Notes under the pieces: generated by a model
Databases searched by the model: none
The model's input: the letters and a program-made list of their open reading frames with translations, nothing else
What the model was told of the DNA's origin: nothing
Assembly (NCBI GenBank): GCA_963575675.1
Contig: CAUYUA010000014.1
Span: 1 to 9,612 of the forward strand
Length of the DNA: 9,612 nucleotides
Direction: 5' to 3'
Source of the DNA: CAUYUA01 sp963575675
GTDB lineage: Bacteria > Pseudomonadota > Alphaproteobacteria > Azospirillales > Azospirillaceae
Shown: positions 1 through 7,600 of the stretch, piece after piece
Layout of the letters: each line of letters begins with the position of its first letter
How positions within the stretch are numbered: the first letter of the stretch is position 1
Program-made: the position numbers and the translations under genes

Positions 1-60
1 CGAGGGCGGAGCCCCGATTCTTTTGGACGTTTTTTCTCGGGTTCTCAATTGGACGGAGTA

Positions 61-165
61 TATGTAGATAAAGGGTTGCAGAGGAAGATCGCTTCGCGAA
101 TAAGGGGGACTTTCGCTCCCCCCTTATAATCCCCTGCGACCAGGAACATAGTCCCTGGACCCGTC
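61..165 (+). repeat. Two-hairpin intergenic repeat, unit A
   Basis: This is one of five related units in the window. In order it has: a leader ending CAGAGGAAGA, the core TCGCTTCGCGA (90-99), hairpin 1 (ATAAGGGGG at 100-108 pairing with CCCCCTTAT at 119-127), a short TCCCC-TGCGA spacer, and hairpin 2 (CCAGG at 140-144, CCTGG at 154-158). It lies directly downstream of the minus-strand tsaD stop, so the hairpins could also act as 3' structure for that transcript, but no U-run follows them. Bases 1-60 show only a small GGGcggaGCCC stem and nothing else I recognise. Unit B (8950-9036) matches this copy closely, including the leader. Confidence 0.85.
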
Positions 166-177
166 TAATTTTGATTT

Positions 178-1200
178 TTAGGTCTCCAACGGCCAACGAG
201 GGCGTGGCGCAAAATCCAAACCATCTCGTTCACCGAGTCGGAAACGCTCCAGCCCGGCCCATGCGATCATGGCGCCGTTGTCGGTGCATAGTTCAATCGG
301 CGGAGCGACAAAAGAAAAGTTTTGCGTTTCCGCCAAAGCAGTCAGGCGGCTACGGATAAATTGATTCGCCGCCACTCCCCCCCGCGACCACCAGAGTTCT
401 TCCCTCAGGACATTCCACACGGAAACGGTCCATGGCGTGAGCGCAACGATTGATCAAGACGTCGGCGACCGCATTTTGAAAAGCAGCGGCGAGATCCGCA
501 ACGTCCTCTGAAGTCAGAGGCGCGACGGCGGTTGCTTCAGCAACGCGCTGACGCACTGCGGTTTTTAATCCAGAAAAAGAAAAATCGCATCCCGTTCGCC
601 CCACCATAGGACGCGGCAAGGCGAAACGCTGGAAATGGGTGGCTGAGCGCGCTGCTTTTTCTACTAAAGGCCCACCAGGATATCCCAATCCAAGGAGTTT
701 TGCGGTTTTGTCAAAGGTTCTCAACCGCGTCGTCGATTGACCCCGAATCGACGATAGCGACCAACGCCTTCCACCGCCAAGAGCTGACAATGTCCGCCGG
801 AAACCAAAGCAAGAGATAAGGAACGAGACGTCTTCCGTTAGCCGCGCTGCGAGGCGTGGCCTTCCAGATGGTTGACGGCGAGAAAGGGCAGTGCGCGTGC
901 GGCGGCAATGGCTTTGGCGGTCATTACCCCTACGATGACGCCGCCGATGAGGCCGGGGCCGCCGGTTGCGGCGATGGCGTCGATCTGGGAAAAGCTCAAA
1001 TCAGCTTCGGCCATGGCCTCGCGCACGAGGCGATCGATATGCTCCAAATGTGCGCGGGCTGCGATTTCAGGCACGACGCCGCCATAGGGGCTATGTTCGG
1101 CAATTTGGGAAAGAACGAGGTTTGCAAGAATCCTTCGACGATCATCGACAATCGCCGCTGCTGTTTCATCGCAACTGGTTTCTATCCCAAGAACGATCAT
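178..1200 (-). pseudogene. tsaD: tsaD, tRNA N6-threonylcarbamoyladenosine transferase subunit, split by frameshifts
   Basis: TsaD (Kae1/YgjD family) is the catalytic subunit that moves the threonylcarbamoyl group onto A37 of ANN-decoding tRNAs, working with TsaB and TsaE in the cytoplasm. The start is ATG 1200-1198, giving MIVLGIETSCDETAAAIVDD, the family N-terminus; about 117 codons are clean up to the metal-binding HLEGH motif. The frame then breaks repeatedly: a lost base within 852-844; CC for CCC at 821-820; TTT for TTTT at 808-806; a lesion at the GGGG of 744-741; and one or two lost bases at 724-716 in the GEAFDK motif. The frame is then open through DKTAKLLGLGYPGGP, FSFSGLKTA and LVVAGG, where a 7-C run (377-383) carries one base too many. 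The C-terminal part is again clean (GVAANQ, CTDNGAMIAWAG, PRPRWPLET) to a TAA at 178-180. The total span of about 341 codons equals a normal TsaD, so no large piece is missing. Either this is a young pseudogene or the assembly is wrong here. No clear Shine-Dalgarno precedes the ATG. Confidence 0.85.
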
Positions 1201-1212
1201 GACCTGGTAATC

Positions 1213-1316
1213 AAAGGATGAAGGAGGATGAGAGTTGTGAAACAGAATGAAAAAACGAGAAACAAGCAAAACAAATAAAGAAAATGAAGGAAATAAAAAC
1301 GAACAATAAAACGGGG
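1213..1316. other. Purine-rich (plus strand) low-complexity tract upstream of tsaD
   Basis: By hand count 86 of 104 bases are purines on the plus strand, mostly A. It is the most biased stretch in the window and differs sharply from the GC-rich coding DNA on either side. Read on the minus strand, it would give tsaD a U/pyrimidine-rich leader just before the start codon. It also lies downstream of the acnA stop and repeat C-left, so its T-rich minus strand could contribute to termination of acnA. No protein is supported here; a long minus-strand N-terminal extension of TsaD through this tract is an artefact. Confidence 0.6.
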
Positions 1317-1388
1317 TTTGGGGCCTTAAGGCCCCAAGCGGTGGGGAGTTCAAGAGGGGGGCCGCGTCCCCCTCTTGTCGCGAAGCGA
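1313..1388 (-). repeat. Two-hairpin intergenic repeat, unit C-left (inverted)
   Basis: Read on the minus strand this is a complete unit: core TCGCTTCGCGA (1388-1378), hairpin 1 with a 10-bp perfect stem (CAAGAGGGGG at 1351-1360 pairing with CCCCCTCTTG at 1368-1377), an AACTCCCC-type spacer, then hairpin 2, which here is a perfect 20-bp palindrome TTGGGGCCTTAAGGCCCCAA (1318-1337), and a closing ACCCC. It is head to head with C-right. On the minus strand the palindrome is followed a few bases later by GTTTT, so it could serve as the acnA terminator, though the U-run is not immediately adjacent. Confidence 0.85.
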
Positions 1389-1439
1389 ATTTCGGTGGAT
1401 GAAGTTAAAGCTTGCCCTCATAACTTCATCCATCGTATC

Positions 1440-1513
1440 TCGCTTCGCGAATGAGGGGGGACCGGCCCCCCCTCATACTCCCGTCCGCCAAAGGCCGGAG
1501 GCCCTTGGAACCC
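1440..1513 (+). repeat. Two-hairpin intergenic repeat, unit C-right
   Basis: This unit has core TCGCTTCGCGA (1440-1450), hairpin 1 with a perfect 10-bp stem (ATGAGGGGGG at 1451-1460, CCCCCCTCAT at 1467-1476, six-base loop), spacer ACTCCCGTCCG, then hairpin 2 (CCAAAGGCC at 1488-1496, GGCCCTTGG at 1500-1508, one A/C mismatch) and AACCC. A 7-T run follows at 1514-1520, immediately before the end of acnA (acnA reads the other way). Between C-left and C-right, 1389-1439 contains further inverted arms (GGTGGATGAAGTTA and TAACTTCATCCATC). The whole of 1313-1513 is therefore one large imperfect palindrome. Confidence 0.85.
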
Positions 1514-1521
1514 TTTTTTTA

Positions 1522-4227
1522 TCAGCCTGCTTTAATCAGGTTGCGCAACACATAGAGCAACACGCCGCCGTTCTTGAAATACTCAACCTCATCCAGAGTA
1601 TCGATGCGGCAGAGCAACGGCAACACCTCAGTTTGGCCATTGGCGCGACTGATGGTCAAAGTAATGTCCATCCTCGGCTTCAGGCCGGCTTCGGCGCCGG
1701 TCAAGTCAAACACCTCAGAGCCGTCAAGCTTGAGATCAAAGCGGGTCTTGCCGTCCTTGAACTGCAAGGGCAACACGCCCATGCCGACCAAATTCGAACG
1801 GTGAATGCGCTCGAAGCTTTCAGCGATTACGGCGCGAACGCCAAGCAGCTTGGTGCCTTTGGCCGCCCAGTCGCGCGAAGAGCCGGTGCCGTACTCTTTT
1901 CCGGCGAAGACCACCAACGGCACGCCGTCTTTGGCGTAACGCATGGCGGCGGTGTAGATCGGCATACGCTCGCCGGCGGGAATATAATTGGGGTCGCCGC
2001 CCTCAACGCCCGGCAACAGCTCGTTTTTGATGCGGATGTTGGCGAACGTGCCGCGCATCATAACTTCGTGGTTGCCGCGCCGCGCGCCGTAGGAATTGAA
2101 ATCCGCCGGAGCAACGCCGTTGGCCTGGAGATACTCGCCGCGTGGGCTGACCTTTTTGATCGATCCCGCCGGAGAGATGTGGTCGGTGGTGATGCTGTCG
2201 CCGAGCACCGCCAGCGCGCGCGCGCCCTTAACGTCCGTGACCGGAGAGGGCTCCGGCTTCATGCCGTCGAACAGAGGCGGCATCTTCACGTAAGTGGAAT
2301 TGGTTTCCCACGCATAGGTGACGCCTTCGGCGATGGCGATCTTCCGCCATTGCTCCGGGCCGAGGAAGACGTTGCTGTAACGCTCGCGGAACATGGCCGG
2401 AGTCAAGCCCGAGGCCAAAGCATCGGCGACTTCTTGATTGCTCGGCCAGATGTCTTTCAAATAAACGGGCTGCCCGTTGCTTCCGGTTCCGATCGGGTCT
2501 TTGGTGAGGTCAAGAGCGACCGACCCGGCCAAGGCGTAAGCGACGCACAACGGGGGAGAAGCCAAATAATTGGCTTTGGTGTGAGGATTGACGCGGCCTT
2601 CGAAGTTGCGATTCCCGGACAACACCGCCGCAACCGCGAGGTCGCCTTCTTCCACCGCCGCTGCGATGGGCTCGGGCAGGGGGCCGGAGTTTCCGATGCA
2701 GGTGGTGCAGCCATAGCCGACCAGATTGAAGCCGAGGGCGTCGAGAGCGTCCTGAACTCCGGCGGCCTTCAGGTAATCGGTGACGACTTGCGAACCGGGC
2801 GCCAGCGAAGTCTTCACCCAGGGCTTGGTCTTCAGGCCGAGAGCGACGGCTTTCTTGGCGACCAGACCGGCGGCCAACAGCACGCTGGGGTTGGAGGTGT
2901 TGGTGCAGGAGGTGATCGCCGAGATCACGACTGCGCCATGCTCCAGTTTATAGTTGGAGCCTTTGACCTGGACCGACTTCTTACGGGCGTCGCCATCGAC
3001 CTTGAAGCTCTTGACCAGCTCTTGCTCGAAGCCCTGAGCGGTCTGGGAGAGCAGGACGCGGTCTTGTGGGCGACGTGGACCGGCCAAGCAGGGCTCGACC
3101 GAGCCGACGTCCAGCTCCAGCGAGTCGGTGAAGATCGGATCCGGAGAGTTCGGCTCGCGCCACATGCCCTGCGCTTTGGCGTAAGCCTCGACCAAGGCGA
3201 CGCGATCGGCGTCACGACCGGTGAAGCGCAAGTAATTGATGGTTTCGACATCGATTGGGAAGATGCCGCAAGTGGCGCCGTATTCCGGGCCCATATTGGC
3301 GATGGTGGCGCGATCCGACAGGCTGAGCGAATCGAGACCGGGTCCGTAGAACTCGACGAACTTTCCGACCACGCCTTTTTTGCGCAGCATCTGGGTGACG
3401 GTGAGCACCAGATCGGTGGCGGTGGCGCCTTCTTTCAGCTTTCCGGGCAGCTGAAAGCCGACGACTTCCGGAATCAGCATGGAGATCGGCTGACCGAGCA
3501 TCGCGGCTTCGGCTTCGATGCCGCCGACGCCCCAACCCAGCACGGCCAAACCATTGACCATTGTGGTGTGGCTGTCGGTTCCGACGAGGGTGTCGGGGTA
3601 AGCGACGGTCTTTCCGCTGCCCTGATCAACGTCGGTCCAAACCACTTGCGCGAGATATTCGGTGTTGACCTGGTGGCATATGCCGGTTCCAGGAGGAACG
3701 ACTCGGAAATTGTCGAACGCTTTTTGGCCCCAACGCAAGAAGGCGTAGCGTTCGCCGTTGCGTTCGAACTCCAACTTGACGTTCAGATCGAACGCTTCGG
3801 GCGAACCGAAGTGATCGACCATCACCGAGTGATCGATGACCAAGTCGCAGGGGCTGAGCGGGTTGATTTTTTGGGGATCGCCGCCGACTTTGACCATGGC
3901 TTCGCGCATTGCGGCCAAATCGGCCACGGCGGGAACGCCTGTGAAATCTTGCATCAGCACGCGCGCGGGGCGATAGGCGATTTCGCGGTCGCTGGCGCGG
4001 TCTTTGAGCCAAGTCGCGATTGCTTTAACGTCGTCAACGGAGACGGTGCGGCCGTCTTCAAAGCGCAACAGGTTTTCCAGCAGCACTTTGAGGGAGAACG
4101 GCAATCGGGACAGATCACCCAGTCCGGCCTCTTCGGCTGCTTTGAGGCTGAAGTAATCGTAGCTTTTGCCGCCGACTTCGAGCGAGCGGCGGGTCTTTAA
4201 TGAATCGTGTCCGGTGAAGGTGGTCAC
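1522..4227 (-). CDS. acnA: Aconitate hydratase A (aconitase)
   Basis: AcnA interconverts citrate and isocitrate through cis-aconitate in the TCA cycle, using a [4Fe-4S] cluster; it belongs to the monomeric AcnA/IRP1 branch. I choose GTG 4227-4225 (VTTFTGHDSLKTRRSLEVGGK) because GGAGGAG lies five bases upstream and the 901-residue product matches the usual ~900. A longer in-frame ATG at 4320 would add 31 residues unlike the family. Visible motifs: GTDSHTTMVNGLAVLGWGVGGIEAE in the N-terminal half; the cluster ligands Cys441 (SCTNTSNPS) and Cys507/Cys510 (GCTTCIGNSGP), close to E. coli 435/501/504; and the C-terminal swivel domain with YGTGSSRDWA near 779-788, where SSR matches the active-site Ser/Arg region. 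All key residues are present and the frame is unbroken over 2.7 kb. It is divergent from ftsK and convergent with nothing. A long open frame on the opposite strand is a by-product of codon bias. Confidence 0.97.
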   Translation of the reverse strand: MTTFTGHDSLKTRRSLEVGGKSYDYFSLKAAEEAGLGDLSRLPFSLKVLLENLLRFEDGRTVSVDDVKAIATWLKDRASDREIAYRPARVLMQDFTGVPAVADLAAMREAMVKVGGDPQKINPLSPCDLVIDHSVMVDHFGSPEAFDLNVKLEFERNGERYAFLRWGQKAFDNFRVVPPGTGICHQVNTEYLAQVVWTDVDQGSGKTVAYPDTLVGTDSHTTMVNGLAVLGWGVGGIEAEAAMLGQPISMLIPEVVGFQLPGKLKEGATATDLVLTVTQMLRKKGVVGKFVEFYGPGLDSLSLSDRATIANMGPEYGATCGIFPIDVETINYLRFTGRDADRVALVEAYAKAQGMWREPNSPDPIFTDSLELDVGSVEPCLAGPRRPQDRVLLSQTAQGFEQELVKSFKVDGDARKKSVQVKGSNYKLEHGAVVISAITSCTNTSNPSVLLAAGLVAKKAVALGLKTKPWVKTSLAPGSQVVTDYLKAAGVQDALDALGFNLVGYGCTTCIGNSGPLPEPIAAAVEEGDLAVAAVLSGNRNFEGRVNPHTKANYLASPPLCVAYALAGSVALDLTKDPIGTGSNGQPVYLKDIWPSNQEVADALASGLTPAMFRERYSNVFLGPEQWRKIAIAEGVTYAWETNSTYVKMPPLFDGMKPEPSPVTDVKGARALAVLGDSITTDHISPAGSIKKVSPRGEYLQANGVAPADFNSYGARRGNHEVMMRGTFANIRIKNELLPGVEGGDPNYIPAGERMPIYTAAMRYAKDGVPLVVFAGKEYGTGSSRDWAAKGTKLLGVRAVIAESFERIHRSNLVGMGVLPLQFKDGKTRFDLKLDGSEVFDLTGAEAGLKPRMDITLTISRANGQTEVLPLLCRIDTLDEVEYFKNGGVLLYVLRNLIKAG

Positions 4228-4232
4228 GGAAA

Positions 4233-4239
4233 CTCCTCC
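4233..4239 (-). promoter_or_regulatory. Ribosome binding site of acnA
   Basis: On the minus strand the sequence GGAGGAG is followed by TTTCC and then GTG. This near-perfect anti-16S match at five-base spacing decides the GTG start of acnA over the upstream ATG at 4320, which lacks a comparable site. Confidence 0.85.
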
Positions 4240-4361
4240 GAAGCAGAACGCCCGGCGGCCGCCATCCAGGCATACAAAACCCGGATGCTGGGGGGGCAAG
4301 CTTTTGTTTAGCTCATGCAATGGAGCAACGGCAAGATGAAATGCGTGTTATAAAATTTAAT

Positions 4362-4420
4362 GGTCCAGGGGCTGTGTTCCTGGTCGTTCGGGATCATAAA
4401 AAGGGAGATTTTCGTTCTTG
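4362..4420 (-). repeat. Two-hairpin intergenic repeat, diverged unit D
   Basis: On the minus strand the 3' part of this stretch matches the tail of unit A at 22 of 24 positions by hand (hairpin 2: CCAGGAACACAGCCCCTGG, 4383-4365). The preceding TTATGATCCC spacer matches unit B, and the same AT-rich continuation (TAATTTT-like) follows as after unit A. The G-rich half of hairpin 1 and the TCGCTTCGCGA core are no longer clear, so this is a decayed or variant copy. It lies in the leader between acnA and ftsK rather than after a gene. Confidence 0.7.
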
Positions 4421-4445
4421 GTTCGAGCGGCTGGGAACACAGCCC
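4369..4445 (+). promoter_or_regulatory. Long stem-loop in the ftsK leader (possible structured leader or small RNA)
   Basis: The arms GGGCTGTGTTCC (4369-4380) and GGAACACAGCCC (4434-4445) are perfect complements. Pairing then continues inwards without a mismatch for 12 more pairs (4381-4392 with 4422-4433) if six G-U wobbles are allowed, leaving a 29-base loop. All six non-Watson-Crick pairs are G-U on the plus strand, which would be A-C mismatches on the minus strand; this favours a plus-strand RNA structure. There is no U-run after it, so it is not an intrinsic terminator. The left arm coincides with the tail of repeat unit D. Function unknown; part of the pairing may be an accident of repeat history. 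Confidence 0.55.
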
Positions 4446-4573
4446 GAACCTCATTTAACCCTATATCCATTTAAAATGCGGGCTTTGAAAAAAAGAGACG
4501 TAGACGGAAAAAATAAGTCTGGGCGAGGCTGTAAGAAAAAAGGAATATCTCATCCTTGGTTTCCAGACTCCGA

Positions 4574-4596
4574 TCGGCAAGCTTCCGACTTGCCGA
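4574..4596 (+). promoter_or_regulatory. Small hairpin 28 bases before ftsK
   Basis: TCGGCAAG (4574-4581) pairs perfectly with CTTGCCGA (4589-4596) around a 7-base loop. It ends 28 bases before the chosen ftsK ATG. No U-run follows. It may influence ftsK translation or be a binding site; I cannot tell from sequence. Confidence 0.5.
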
Positions 4597-4624
4597 CCTT
4601 TCGACGCGATCGACACGAGTGCCG

Positions 4625-7600
4625 ATGAATAGCCGCATTTCCTCCCAAAATTCCGCCTCATCGTCCGTCCGGACGCCGTTGTTGCCGCCGGTTTTGGCTG
4701 CCTTGCTTCGCCGTCGAATGACCGAGCTGGTGGGAGTGGCCTTCGCCTTAGCCGGATTGGCGTTAGGCGCGATTTTGCTGACCTATAATCCAGGGGATCC
4801 CTCTTGGAACACGGCCTCCAACGCCGTTGTTCGGAACGTGTTGGGCGCGCCGGGCGCTTGGTTGGCCGATCTTCTTATTCAATCGTTGGGGTTGGCGGCG
4901 TTTCTTCCGGCCGTCACCTTAATGATTTGGGGGTGGCGCGTAATGTGTCACCTTGGTTTATCCAATCTGGTTTTTCGCGTGTTTTTGACCCTGTTCACAG
5001 CCGCCTCGGCGACGGTTGCCTTGGCGGTGCTTCCATACATTATGAAATGGCCGGTCGTCGAACCTCCCGGCGGAAGTTTGGGAAAGCTGCTGCTGCCTTT
5101 CTTAGCCGAAACCGCCGAGTCGTTCTTTTCCAATTTGGCTGAAAGTCGAATCGTCGTTGCATCTGTTTCGGCGCTGCTCGGATTCGTTGCGATGTACGGC
5201 GCTTTGGGCTTTTCAGTCAAACAGTGGGCTTATGTGCTGCGCGCTGTGGGGCGGGTTGCGCGGGGCGTGGTTTTGGCTGTGCGTTCGCGGGTCGAAGCAA
5301 TTCGGGCTCAACGCGCGTGGGCGATCGAACAAAAACGGCGAGCGGCGGCGTCCGCAGCCGCCGCAGTCGCCGCCGAGCGCAATTCTCGCCGTGAGCCGCA
5401 TTTGGAGCCGCATCTCGGCCGCCGCGAAGAGGGGAAACGCGAAGAGCCGAAAATCCAACGCGAGGAGCCTAAAATCGGCGATCGTTTCGAGTCGCTCATG
5501 GACGCTTCATCCAGCCTGGATTTGCCCCCTGCGTTGCGGCGAGACCTTGCGCGCGCCTCGCGTTTGGAGGAACAGCACAGCGCGTCAGAAACCGCCGATC
5601 ACAATAAAAGAGACCTCGCAATTGTTCTTAAGGAAGGCGCCGCGTCGACCGTCGCCCCCGCCTCAACGACGGCGGTTGCCGTTAGCTCCGCCTCTGCGTC
5701 CGATTCGAGGAATGAGAGAGGAGCGGAAAAACCGTCTCCCGTCCTTTCGCGGCCGGACGCGGCAGGGCTGAGTCGTGACGCTTTGGATCCCGCGCGTCGT
5801 CGTTCCGGGAGTGTGAATCCGTCCGAACCCGAGTCCTCTTCGGCGACGCGCTTTGGCGCTGCGTTGCCGGTGGTCGTCGATTCGCAGCGGCGGCGAGAGT
5901 CGGCGTCTCCTTCCGTCGCGCAGGGCGAAAATTATGATGATGAGCCCGTCGCCGGTTTGGTTGGGAGTCGAATCGGCGACTCTTGTGAATCGGGCGCAAT
6001 GCAACGCGCCTTGACCTCCGGAGGCCCGGTCGGTTGGCCCATCGAGTCGGAGGAATTCAGCGATTTTGAAGAACAGGATGCGCTTGATCGTCATCGTCGG
6101 GTTGATCATCATAACGCTCAAGATGACGGTGAGGCGTTGGATGACGACGATTATGATCGCGATCCGAATATTCACGACACGGATTGGGAAATGGTTCCCG
6201 ACAACGAACTGGAGTTCGAGCAAGAAAACGCAGCGGTTGCGCCGCCTTCGGAACTCGCCAAGTCGGAGCTTCCCAAGCCGGAGCTTCCCAAGCCGGAGCT
6301 TTTCAACAAGGCCGAGTCTTTCAACAAGGCCGAGTCTTTCAGTCCCGAGCCTCTCAAACCCGTGGAGCCTCCCAAGCCGGAGATCGACCCGGATTTGTTG
6401 ATTCCGGACCTGCGTCAAGAGACGTCGTCTCCGGTCGAACTGCGCCCGAACCGCGAAGAAAGACTGTCGCGAGATGTCGAGGTCGGGCGCGACTCGCATT
6501 TAAATCGAGACCCTCGTTATCCGGAACGCGACGCCGCCGAGGCTTCTTCGGACGGCGCCGTTCGTTTGAGTCGTTTGACTTCTCCTCCTCCGTTCATGGC
6601 TTCGTCTTTGGGAAAAACGGCGTCGACGCCTCCTATTCCGCCGCCTCGCAAACCGCAACGCGACCCTGCTTTGGACCTCACCTCGGAAGAGGACTATGAG
6701 TTGCCGCCGCTGGATTTGCTGCAATTGGCTGATCCGGAAAAACGTCCTCCCAGTCAGAATCCCGAGGTGTTGCGTCAAAACGCCGAGATGCTGGAATCCG
6801 TGTTGGCCGATTTCGGCGTGCGCGGAACGATTCAGCGCGTCCATCCCGGCCCTGTGGTGACGTTGTACGAGTTGGAGCCTGCTCCGGGGACGAAATCTTC
6901 GCGCGTGATCGGTCTTGCCGACGACATCGCCCGTTCGATGAGCGCCGTTTCAGTGCGTGTGGCGGTGGTCCCCGGCCGAAACGTTATCGGCATTGAACTG
7001 CCCAACGCCCAACGTCAAACGGTTTATTTGCGCGAGTTGTTGGCGCATGAGGCTTATGAACGCAGCAACGCCAAATTGGCTTTGGTGTTGGGAAAAGACA
7101 TCGGCGGTCAACCGATCATCGCCGACTTGGCGCGGTTTCCTCATCTTCTGGTCGCGGGCACCACGGGGTCGGGAAAATCGGTGGCGATCAATACGATGAT
7201 CTTGTCCTTGCTTTATCGCATGCCGCCGGATCGTTGCCGTTTCATCATGGTTGATCCCAAGATGTTGGAGTTGTCGGTCTACGAGGGAATTCCTCACCTT
7301 CTGACGCCGGTGGTCACAGATCCTAAATTGGCGGTGGTGGCGCTGAAGTGGGTGGTGCGCGAAATGGAAAAGCGCTACCGCGATATGTCGAAGCTCGGCG
7401 TGCGCAACATCGAAGGATATAACGCTCGATTGATCGACGCGCGCTTGAATGGCGAATCGCTCACCCGTCGCGTTCAGACCGGATTTGATCCCGACACCGG
7501 AAAGCCGATCTTCGAAGAACAGCCTCTTGATTTAAATGAATTGCCCTACATCGTGGTCATCGTCGACGAAATGGCCGATTTGATGTTGGTCGCCGGAAAA

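Larger units (their letters stand above)
4228..4624. promoter_or_regulatory. Divergent acnA-ftsK intergenic region
   Basis: About 400 bases separate the two divergent starts, so both promoters should lie here. I see a TATAAAAT box at 4349-4356 (plus strand) that would place a transcript start near 4362, but no convincing -35 hexamer, so the promoter call is weak. The region also holds repeat unit D, a long stem at 4369-4445, an A-rich stretch around 4488-4542, and a hairpin at 4574-4596. Near acnA there is a GGCGGCCGCC palindrome at 4254-4263. An open frame at 4320-4628 crosses the repeat and resembles nothing, so I do not call a gene. Confidence 0.5.

Noticed and set aside
1201..1353. 51-residue N-terminal extension of TsaD with a hydrophobic stretch
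   Set aside because: The family N-terminus begins at the ATG at 1200; the extension is translation of the T-rich tract and the repeat.
2674..2681. GGGCAGGG, a match to the E. coli KOPS consensus GGGNAGGG
   Set aside because: A single match inside acnA in GC-rich DNA is expected by chance, and KOPS in this organism is unknown.
1375..4200. A 941-residue open frame on the plus strand opposite acnA
   Set aside because: It is fully antisense to a clear aconitase, has no recognisable domain, and is expected from GC-biased third positions in the real gene.
4556..4624. Upstream TTG start for FtsK
   Set aside because: It would translate through a hairpin, lacks a well-spaced ribosome site, and adds residues not expected before the first membrane segment.
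4320..4628. Small plus-strand open frame in the acnA-ftsK gap
   Set aside because: It crosses repeat unit D and the long stem, has no Shine-Dalgarno and no protein-like features.
5663..6499. Long minus-strand open frame opposite the ftsK linker
   Set aside because: Arginine-rich low-complexity shadow of a repeat-bearing coding region; no start signal or family resemblance.
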